Notes under the pieces: model-generated | The model's input: only the letters and a program-made list of their open reading frames with translations | Databases searched by the model: none | Told to the model about the DNA's origin: nothing | NCBI GenBank assembly: GCA_936432065.2 | Contig: OW386294.2 | Location: 53,038,945-53,102,944 of the forward strand | Reading direction: 5' to 3' | Length of the DNA stretch: 64,000 bases | Source of the DNA: Rutpela maculata | Taxonomy: Eukaryota > Arthropoda > Insecta > Coleoptera > Cerambycidae | Program-made: the position numbers and the translations under genes | Shown here: one piece after another, positions 55,106-64,000 of the stretch | Numbering within the stretch: position 1 is the stretch's first letter | Layout: every line of letters starts with the position of its first letter

Positions 55106-56229
55106 CTGAATAATGCAATGTTAAGGCCGTTTTCTTCTCTAAACAACTGTACGCAACACACAACACACGTGACGGGAATGGTCTAATTGTTTTGTAAAAC
55201 AATTACAATGTAGTGTGGCAACATGGTTCTCTTTTTACAAATGTTGAAAATTATTCTGATAAGCTTATAAGTGGAAAAAATATATTTTCTACTTTTGACT
55301 ACATTTTGGTTTTAAAAGAACACCATTGTTTTAAATTTTTTTTTTAATTTTTACCGTTTAGTATTAATTAATTATTTTAAGGCTAAAAAGTATTGATTAA
55401 TTATTTTAATTTCATATAGTTGCAAAAATACATTATTTATTTTCAATTTACAAATAACGACTAAACTATAAAATGCTGTCACTGACTTTCTTTTAGAGAA
55501 TTAATCCTCTACAATTTTGATCCTATAACATTTTGTTGTATCTCCAATGGTTCTCCCAGCGTATGCAGTGAAAGGCCGCGGCATACCCTTTTTTAACGTT
55601 TTTGTTTTTTATATTGTATTATCATCAGAACCAAAGCTGTGTACAAAATTTCAGCTCAATTGGATAACGGGAAGTCGTCAAATTTCAATTACTAAATTTG
55701 ACCCATACAGATAAACGACAACCGACGTGATGTCGAACTTAAGAAAACTACTGAATGAAAAACAATAACTGAAGAAATCGTGGTGGAAAGATAATTACTC
55801 CAAAAGTGCAAGCCAAACATTCGACAGTGTTGTACTTCTCTATCTTCGTCGTAGAGTTGCAATAAAATGAAACGGAAAGAGGTACAAAGTTTAATGACAG
55901 ACGTCGTCGTAATTGAACGCATGCTGATAGTGTAAAAGGAAAGGATTCACTTGTTGACGGCATTTCGTAGCTCGAGCGGAGACTTTTACGACCAAAGATC
56001 TTTAACATCTTTGTTTACGACTTAGGTTGCTATAACTTTGAGACAAACTGTATTTTAAAATGCACAAAAAGTTTGAGGTTCAAACAGATGTGAATTTCCT
56101 GCGTAGTGAATTGATTACATAATCTGCAGTTTCTGATTTCTTGGCTTCGTTGTATGTGCCTCTTTTGGCTAAGGCTTTCCATATGATGCTTGCCTTGAGT
56201 TGATGATGAATGATTGTACATGACGGTGC
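55106..56229. other. No gene recognised
   Basis: The frames here (up to 86 aa) show no family resemblance. A GTGTACAAAATTTCAGCTCA segment near 55638 is of a type common in insect repeats. Nothing firmer can be said. Confidence 0.5.
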
Positions 56230-58036
56230 TCTGGGCTGAGCTGATAAGGTTTATCTTGTTTGTGTTTTAGGGTTAGTTTTATTGTTAGTTGTTATATGTT
56301 TTGTTTGTAAAATTGTTGGTAATGCACGCCGTGGTGTGTTTGTTTTGGCTCTTTTATATGTTGTTTTGTTTTGTTTTTGTTTTGTGCTTTTTGTTTTGAT
56401 TGGTTATGGTATGGCTCTTTTCAGTTTATTTTTTTTGTGATACTTGATTTCTCTAAGCTGTTTAGTATGTATTTTTGTATTTTTTGTTTTTTTTTTCTTT
56501 TCTCAATACAGGTTAGTTTTACATTTTGTTGGGTAATTTATTACAATGTTTTCCTAATCGGGAGTTGGGGTGTAAATGTAATTCAAGGAGGGGTGTTTGG
56601 GAGCTGTTAGGAATTTGGGGGTAAGGGGGTCGATAAGAGTAGGGTTACTGGACTTGACCAGGGTGTTTGCCAGATTAGGGAGTAATTTTTTATAAATTAA
56701 GTCATTTAATGTGGGGGTGCCTGTTACTTGATGCAAAAGAGGAATAGAGGTGCGCATGGGTAAATTGTTGGCCACTCTGAGAGCTTTGTTCTGCGTTTTT
56801 TGCAGTGCTGATTGTTGGGTGTTTGAAATCAAGGGATACCACATTGGCGAGGGGTAGGTCAGTATCGGACGTAAGTATGATTTATAAATAAGTGTTCCGA
56901 TGTGAGGGGGGGAGGTCTTTAATATGGGGAACAGTGTGGTCATACGCTTCCAGAATTTATTAGATACAACTTTGATATGTTTGTGGAACTTCAGTTTAGT
57001 ATCAAGAGTGACTCCTAGATAGTCAACGCTATCCAGCCAATCAACGCCCGCTCCACCGACGCTGAGGCGTGTATTGGTTTGTTTAGTGGTTTTTCTCGTG
57101 AAGCAAATAGCTTGTGTCTTATTTTGATTAGCTTGCAGGCCCCAGTTGGAGTAGAAATCGACTACCAGGTCTGTCTGTTGTTGTAGCAGTCTTGTCATGA
57201 TGTCAGGGTTTTTTGATGTTGTGAGTATGGCTGTGTCATCTGCGTATAAGTATATGGTCGTACGGTAGTCTGTGGGGGTTGGGATATCGTTGGTGTATAG
57301 GTTGAAAAGGATGGGACCAAGGGCGGACCCCTGGGGGATGCCAGACAGGATGGGTAGGGGTGTGGAGCACGCCTCATTGACTACTGCTCGAAATTGGCGA
57401 TTAGAAATGTAAGACTGGATCAATTTAATGATACAAGTCGAAAAACCCGCGATAGAGAGCTTGTATAGTAGCCCGGGGTGCCAGACTTTGTCAAAGGCTT
57501 TTTCGAGGTCTAGGGCGACAAACCCGGTGAGTAGACCTCGATTGAAGTTGGTGGTGACGATTTCACCAACTCGGAATAATTGCTGTGTAGTGGAGTGACT
57601 GGCGCGGAAACCAAATTGGTGCCTATTCAAAATGTCGTTTTCTCCCAGGTGCTCCTGGACTCGACTTAGTATTAGTGAGTCCAGAATTTTAGCCAGACAT
57701 GATATAAGGCTTATTGGCCTGCAGTTTGCTGGATTGTTTAATTTTTTGCCAGGTTTCGGGATGTTAATAATCTTGGCCATTTTCCACTGCTGTGGATAAT
57801 ATGTGAATCTGGTGCAAGCGTTGAATAACCTAATTAAATGCAGATAGCATTTTGCTGGGAGGTGCCTCAAGGCAAATGTAGGTATATTATCAAGTCCAGG
57901 AGCTTTCCTGGGGTGTAACGACATTAATGAGGCTCTCACCTCAGAGGGTGAGAAAAACATTGGTTCTACGTCAGTCTGGAGGGTTGTTAGGTTTAGGGAT
58001 GCTATGTAGGTTTCTACAAGGTTCAGATTTCTTGGA
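56230..58036 (-). mobile_element. Jockey-group LINE, 5'-truncated, long open RT frame
   Basis: An uninterrupted RT frame (Met at 57960, open upstream to about 58036) is followed by a 3' UTR that is A-rich on the minus strand, ending near 56230. The absence of endonuclease and ORF1 indicates 5' truncation. It is the least decayed LINE in the window. Confidence 0.82.
56554..58036 (-). pseudogene. Jockey-type reverse transcriptase, N-terminally truncated
   Basis: From Met 57960 there are 468 codons without a stop. Blocks in order: RKAPGLDNIP, INIPKPGKK, CRPISLISCLAKILD, QFGFRASHSTTQQL, VALDLEKAFDKVWH, LSGIPQGSALGPILFNLYTN and LYADDTAI (the catalytic Asp pair present). The thumb and C-terminal region follow (LGVTLDTKLKFHKHI, YGSyle-type SYLRPILTYPSPMW). 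The frame continues upstream with NLNLVETYIASLNL to the truncation point. RT itself looks intact, but without endonuclease this copy cannot be autonomous. Confidence 0.88.
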
Positions 58037-58837
58037 ACTTATCACTGCTGACTGGATGACTACGGCAACAGAAGTAATTTGCAACTTGCAAGGAGAGCCA
58101 TCTATCATGATTTATTGAAACTAGCGCTAAGAACGAGCTAGCCAATATATAAATATATAGGTATCCAATATACCTATATTCAACTCAAACTTTTATCTAA
58201 ATTTAAGGCAACTCGTAGGAAAATCATAAATTGAAACTTGTGCGTCTCTTTGATTTTTTTATCTTGAGGGCAAGCCTTCCAAAAAATGCCTGCAATGTTT
58301 GGAAAACGATATTAATATTTCACAACGAAATTTAGCATACGTATATCCCAAGGTATTGGTCACTTTTATTTATATTTATACTGAAGATATTTTGGCATTA
58401 TTACTTTGTTTGTAGACCTTCATGCAGAGGTGTACTTATCGGAGAAACAGCGATATATATTACCATCCTATTTACATACTTTTATGACACATAAAGAGTT
58501 AATATTTGTGCTGATAATATTAATTTCGTATTTTATTTAGTGTACGCTTCTATAGTTTTTCTGAAATTCAATTACAAACGTATTTAAAGTTTTCATAGCA
58601 CATCTATTTCGAAGGTACCTATGTGGTAATTTAGGTTTTAATGCCATTCAGTTTCCGCTTATTTTAAAAGTAAAAATATACGTTGAAAAGCACTTAAACT
58701 GAAGTACTTCGAAATTAATAGTCCACATTCTTATATTTTAAAATTATAGAAATTGATGAGATTAAGAAATGTTAACAAAAATATGCATAAACGAGTAGGT
58801 ACTTTAGAATACTTGGAAATTTTATGCAATACTTATA
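58037..58837. other. AT-rich stretch, nothing recognised
   Basis: No protein-like frame or clear repeat is seen between the LINE and the long palindrome. Confidence 0.5.
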
Positions 58838-60043
58838 TGTAGGTATATCCTGGGTTATCGGTATTTTTAATAAAATAACTTTTTTCTTACGTTTCGGTTT
58901 ATTCAACCATCGTCAGAGAACTACAATTAAGTGAATTTATTTTTTTATAAAGGTTATTTTTTTATACATATGGTTTTAAATTACTTACATTACTTAATAT
59001 TATTGTTGAATTGCACACTACAAATGATTACATTTTAGGTCTATTGTATATGAGTGTTTAAAAGCAACTAAAAACTGAAAATTAAGTATTGCCTGTCTGC
59101 GTTAAATGTAGTGGTTTGTTTATGTTAGTAGATAAGACTTAATTTATGTGTATTACATTTGAAGTTTTTGTTTAAGGGTGGTGTGAGATTTTACGGTTTA
59201 AAATTACTATATTTAGCAAACTTGGTGGAAAGATGTAAAAATATTTAAGTTATATAATTATATTATCTTTTTATATTTAATTTAATAGATTGAAATATGT
59301 TTCGCTTAAATTCTCTATATCAGTGCGGTGGTTTATTGCGTTAGTATGCCTTTTAATTTGTAACATTTCGTGTATTGTTCTTCGGTGAAGGTTTGGTTCT
59401 TTTTCTAAAATTTTTATATTATTAAAATTAAAGGTATGAAAATTTTTCTCTAATTTTAATAATATAAAAATTTTAGAAAAAGAACCAAACCTTCACCGAA
59501 GAACAATACACGAAATGTTACAAATTAAAAGGCATACTGACGCAATAAACCACCGCACTGATATAGAGAATTTAAGCGAAACATATTTCAATCTATTAAA
59601 TTAAATATAAAAAGATAATATAATTATATAACTTAAATATTTTTACATCTTTCCACCAAGTTTGCTAAATATAGTAATTTTAAACCGTAAAATCTCACAC
59701 CACCCTTAAACAAAAACTTCAAATGTAATACACATAAATTAAGTCTTATCTACTAACATAAACAAACCACTACATTTAACGCAGACAGGCAATACTTAAT
59801 TTTCAGTTTTTAGTTGCTTTTAAACACTCATATACAATAGACCTAAAATGTAATCATTTGTAGTGTGCAATTCAACAATAATATTAAGTAATGTAAGTAA
59901 TTTAAAACCATATGTATAAAAAAATAACCTTTATAAAAAAATAAATTCACTTAATTGTAGTTCTCTGACGATGGTTGAATAAACCGAAACGTAAGAAAAA
60001 AGTTATTTTATTAAAAAGACGATAACCCAGGATATACCTACAT
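58838..60043. mobile_element. Near-perfect palindrome, 593-bp arms, Penelope-like
   Basis: Arms 58838-59430 and 59451-60043 are inverted copies with very few mismatches (for example GCGTTAGTATGCC against GGCATACTGACGC) around a 20-bp centre. The arms carry CTGACGATGGTTGAATAAAC, then CGAAACGTAAG. A CTGA-N-GA, short stem-loop, GAAAC arrangement is characteristic of the ends of Penelope-like retroelements, where it is part of a hammerhead ribozyme. No RT or GIY-YIG frame remains. It may be two copies in inverted orientation or a rearranged terminal repeat. Confidence 0.6.
59960..60036 (+). ncRNA. Hammerhead-ribozyme-like core (one of two mirrored copies)
   Basis: CTGACGA at 59965-59971 is followed by GGTT-GAATA-AACC (stem II) and GAAA at 59986-59989. 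Downstream, ACGATA could supply the pairing partner of CGT and an AUA cleavage triplet before ACCCAGG. The mirrored copy is on the minus strand at about 58845-58921. Stem I is not clearly formed, so activity is uncertain. Confidence 0.35.
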
Positions 60044-60082
60044 CAAGTTAATTTGATATCAACGGTCAAGAAAATATAAACA

Positions 60083-60426
<344 letters not shown>

Positions 60427-60571
60427 TAATAAACAAGAATCAAATATCAATACTGTAAGTTTCCTAATGCACAGATTCGCCGGATTGACTGCACTAGTAT
60501 TATACCTGAAGAAAAATAATTGTTATCTTAATCATCCTATGTTAGTGAACACTATATATATATGTTTATAG

Positions 60572-60717
60572 ACAAAGTAAACTGGCTGCCGTTTTGCTGT
60601 TGGGTGTTGGAGGAGTCATACCGCCTCGGTCTATAACATACATGGAAACTGCATGTCAGATAGAAGAGAAGAAGACAATACATCCATTTGCATACAGAAC
60701 ACACACCCACACTTTAG
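60572..60717 (+). CDS. Phm: Peptidylglycine alpha-hydroxylating monooxygenase, exon f
   Basis: After TTTATAG the first base completes the Pro codon of exon e. It then reads QSKLAAVLLLGVGGVIPP, RSITYMETACQIEEKKTI and HPFAYRTHTHTLG before GTAGAT. The His-x-His of RTHTH is the pair of CuM (CuB) ligands, and METACQ holds a conserved Cys. It ends with one base of a split codon. The exon with the last CuM ligand (Met) lies beyond the recognised sequence. Confidence 0.95.
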
Positions 60718-60829
60718 GTAGATATGTTTTTCAAATTTGTCATATTTTGAAAAATAGTTGTAAAATTCTATACTCGGATCGGTATTGACCGGCATGTTAT
60801 TTTTTTTGTAGTTCCTAGTAGTTTCCTTG

Positions 60830-63099
60830 CAGAGCCGTAGCGAGCCAACTTTTTTGGGGGGTTATTTTTCCAAATTTGCCAACTTCATAAACTGAAGAAG
60901 CCAACTCTGTAAATAATTAAATAATAATTCCTCCAAAACAAATTGATGAGCGGGGAAAGAAATTCTAAAAAAAATTTTTTCAATTAGAGCAGCGATTTCG
61001 TAAGTCTATCGTGTCGTTTTTTTTTTTTTGGCGTAGAACCAGGTCAAACATGTTAGGTTCCTTTAAATATGTCACCGGGCATATGATATCATATTTTACG
61101 ACATTTTTTTGTGGTCTCGAACTTTTTAAATCAATAAAAAGTAAAAAAAATGTATTTTTAAAGAAAATTGTTTTTTTTTTGTTTTCACCTCTATATCTTT
61201 AAAACTATTAAAGGTACCGAAATTTGTTTTGTGTCAAATTAAAGCACACACTGTAGCGCTTTTACCAATATAAACGGTTTGTGTACAATTCGCACTTTCA
61301 TTTCTCTAAAAATCAGATAAACTAAAAATATATATTTTATGTATTGAAATCTTCACCAATCGATAAACTTTTTTATTTTTGAAAATATTTACATGCAGCG
61401 AAGAAAATAAAGCCTAATAATCACAAAAGTTTTTGAAACAATATATTTTTTCCTAAAGTGTAGCGTTTGGCAACAGCGATTTTTTTTATCAGCGCTAAAT
61501 GCGACATTGGGACGCAATTAATACACCTCGCATGCAGGGTTGGTCAGATTAGTCGCGTAGAAGTGGCGGTTGTCGAAAATCATTAAGTATTCATTGTTCG
61601 GATAAAAATTGTGACAATAATAATAATAATAATAACTTTATTGATTCTTTGGCCAATGATACATTGGATAGAATAAGTCTAAAAATATAATTAAAAATGT
61701 AAATATGCAATAAAGGTTAAGTAGTGTACATACTTATATATATATATATATATACGAATATATATAGTAGGTTATACAGAAGAAAACATAGATTTAGATA
61801 TATTACATTTGGATACATAAAACATAGTCAACACAAACAAATATATAACGAATCGAAAATGTGCTTGTTTTAAGGAAGGCCTAAAATGTTGCAACGAGTG
61901 TTAATGTCGTTCCTGTAACAACATTATTAAAGATTTCGAGGCAGATATGAACGAATTAGAATGCTATTAATGTAGGGCCTACATAAACTACATACTACAA
62001 TATTTATCTATTCAAATAGAAAATTTATTTCAACAATAAAACTCATTTTATGCGTACGTTTTTACTTTAATTCATTTAAAAATGTCTAATAAACTTACTA
62101 ATTAGGTATTTATATCTACCTACCTGTCTTTTCATTATTAAAAGGAGACTATTTAATATTTATTGTACAATTTCTTAATATTAACAACATATGATCAATA
62201 CTACTGTACAATATATGAAATAGTGAACAATAATATTGATCCCCTAGATGCTTTTGATCACTACTGGTTTTGTACCTATTGATATAAGTTAAACTACTAC
62301 ATACACCCCGAAGGGGACCGTCAGATCGTTGCAGTCGGCAGGCTTGCTACAGCCGAGCGCGCAAGAATATGACTTTGGCCCGTTAAAAAAAAATCGCTGA
62401 CTCAATACTATGAACGGGACATGAAAAATTTTTATCCTAAAAACTTTTTTCAACTATTGGCTTCAATTTGTGCGCGGCATGTATATACAAATTTTCATAA
62501 ATAAATTTTTTTCTCGATTGCCTAAAATCACGCTACTGAAAATAACAAGTTTGAGTTTCCTATTATTTTACCAACTTAAAAAAAAATAAATCGGGTTCAC
62601 GTTGGACGTTGTTCGAAGCGCTATTGTATCTACTTTAATAAAAAAAAAATAGCTTGATAGCACAAATATTTTCAGAGATATAGCGATGGAGACGTTAAAA
62701 AACATATTTCATTAAAAATCTATTTTTTCGAGTTTTTCCGAAATAAAAAAGTTCTCGACCACCAAAAAATGTCGTAAATAATGATTTTATGTACACGATT
62801 GTCTTACTAAAGAATCCCACTAAGTCTGGTTTGGTTCTACGCCGGTTTTTTTTTCTCGAAAACTAAGCGACATTACTTCCAAATTTTACTCTACTAAATA
62901 GCAATTGCCAATTTACGTCTCAAATTTCCAACTTTTACCCAACTTTTGCCAAGTTTCTCCGAAATAAAAATTGATGAGCGAGTGGGGAGAAAATGTAAAA
63001 AAAATTCAATAGAAATTGCCAACTTACGTCTCAAATCTCCAACTTTTGCCAAGTCTGACAAAGTTGGGGAGCAACGTACCCCCCTTCGCTACGGCCCTG
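60830..63099. mobile_element. 2270-bp non-autonomous hAT element
   Basis: The ends CAGAGCCGTAGCGAG and CTTCGCTACGGCCCTG are imperfect TIRs flanked by an exact 8-bp duplication TTTCCTTG (60822-60829 and 63100-63107). Inside are long inverted arms (about 61010-61450 and 62400-62850, with GGCGTAGAACCAGGT against TGGTTCTACGCC), related to the pair at 45405/48090. The middle holds an (AAT)n tail at 61615 with TTTATTGATTCTTTGGCC, probably a small LINE or SINE end. No transposase frame. Confidence 0.92.
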
Positions 63100-63117
63100 T
63101 TTCCTTGTGTAAACGCT

Positions 63118-63345
63118 CCTGCCGAGACTTATACAGATAACGGCAGCCAAGTACGTACACGTACAAATTTATGGGTGACTAAATTTCATATTCGCGGGTG
63201 CGAAGCAGATTGATACGCAACGATACAAAGGAATTAAAATGGTGGGGGCTCGACCTGTGGTCGGTTGCCCATTTATTTCGCATGTAAATCCTGTCCGATG
63301 TCCGTACTTGCCTGCCGTTATCTGTATGAAGGTGAAAAGCGCTGG
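63118..63345. repeat. Inverted repeat with ACAGATAACGGCAG arms
   Basis: TTATACAGATAACGGCAGCC and AAGTACG near 63129-63160 are mirrored by CGTACTTGCCTGCCGTTATC near 63301-63325. The short frames on both strands here are reflections of each other. Confidence 0.65.
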
Positions 63346-63361
63346 TATGGAGGCAATCAGA

Positions 63362-63740
63362 GATGGGTCGAGGAAATTTTCCATAAACGTCTGTAAAAGT
63401 CATGTAAATAATATAATTGTATGCACTTATTTGGTATCAAAATGAAGCTTGTATCATCACGAATCAGATTCCACCATAAAATAGGCTATCAATATACCCA
63501 ATGGAAAGTTAGAAGGAAAACTTCCTGGAACTTTCGGAGTTTTCAAAACGGAAAGTTTCCAGCAAGTTTTCCTTCTAACTTTCCATTGGGTACATTGATA
63601 GGCTCTTTTATGGTGAAATCTGATTCGTGATGATGCAAGATTCATTGTGATACCAAATAAGTTCATACAATATTATTTACATGACTTTTATAGTTACAGA
63701 CTTTTATCAAATGTGGAAAGTTTCCTCGACCCATCTCCGG
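63362..63740. repeat. Foldback MITE with AGATGGGTCGAGGAAA ends
   Basis: AGATGGGTCGAGGAAATTTTC is matched inverted by GAAAGTTTCCTCGACCCATCT. The interior is palindromic almost to the centre near 63550 (ATACCCAATGGAAAGTTAGA against CTAACTTTCCATTGGGTA). The AGATGGG end resembles hAT TIRs, but the flanking octamers do not match. Confidence 0.78.
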
Positions 63741-64000
63741 AACTAGAGGTGGGCCAGGACGGGCGTGGCATAATTCTTGCACGTCCTACGACCGACTGTT
63801 TGATTAAAATTTTGTTTGAGTATGGCAAAATATTTTATGATAAAACGTTGCCGCTCTTCACGTAATTCGTTAAGATAGAATGTGGTGGCGGAAAATTTCC
63901 TGATTGCCGATGTTACCATTATTTCCGAAAAATGTCTATGATTTACTTGTTATAAACTCGTGAGGTTGCCACGTCTATCACAGTACACCCGGACCACAGT
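63741..64000. other. End of window, no gene recognised
   Basis: The 72-aa frame at 63647-63865 partly overlaps the foldback and has no recognisable motif. No further Phm exon was found here. Confidence 0.5.

Noticed and set aside
63016..63403. Further Phm exons (frames with QVRT)
   Set aside because: The similar peptides on both strands are reflections of an inverted repeat; no PHM motif, phase match or splice sites fit.

Overview
This window is nuclear DNA of an animal, almost certainly an insect. It is very AT-rich and has spliceosomal introns. It carries an errantivirus-type LTR retrotransposon with an env gene, degraded CR1-group, Jockey-group and R2/R4-like LINEs, many hAT-type and foldback elements, and one host gene that reads as a stand-alone insect-type peptidylglycine alpha-hydroxylating monooxygenase (Phm). 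The species cannot be fixed from this sequence. The transposon density and a 29 kb intron point to a large genome.

Host gene. Six Phm exons lie on the + strand: 30833-30890, 30950-31037, 31106-31181, 31238-31364, 31424-31472 and 60572-60717. All are bounded by AG/GT, and every junction keeps the reading frame. The first five are separated by introns of 56-69 bp, while the fifth intron is 29,099 bp (31473-60571) and is filled with nested transposable elements. The 5' exons and the exons after 60717 are outside the window or were not recognised.

Layout. 1-11 kb: a nested stack. A small TIR element (1211-7649) is split by a 5.9 kb CCCA-ended element (1511-7375). That contains a hAT-type element (2445-5506), which is itself split by a second CCCA-ended element (2474-3585) and carries a CR1 LINE fragment. 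A probable third CCCA-ended element with a hAT-like insertion follows (8117-10924). 11.5-13.5 kb: no gene seen. 13.5-26.1 kb: an inverted satellite array interrupted by about 11 kb that includes a full-length errantivirus-like provirus (15463-24029, minus strand) with LTRs that look identical. 26.2-30.2 kb: a decayed CR1-group LINE. 30.8-31.5 kb: five Phm exons. 31.6-60.5 kb: the giant intron, with a 4 kb foldback, a CCCA-ended element with a tRNA-like core, a tyrosine-recombinase (Crypton-like) fragment, a collapsed LTR element, two more CR1-group LINEs broken by MITEs and hAT elements, a foldback array, an R2/R4-like LINE end, a Jockey-type LINE, and a palindrome with 593 bp arms that looks Penelope-like. 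60.6-64 kb: the last Phm exon in the window, a 2.27 kb hAT element and two foldbacks.

The most interesting signals are: the CCCA-ended elements, with AT/TA target duplications, element-specific repeated short words near the ends, and a tRNA-like core shared by two of them; the long palindrome, which carries hammerhead-ribozyme-like core motifs; and the young provirus, with a splice-dependent env, four repeated palindromic motifs in its leader and a protease/RT frame break.
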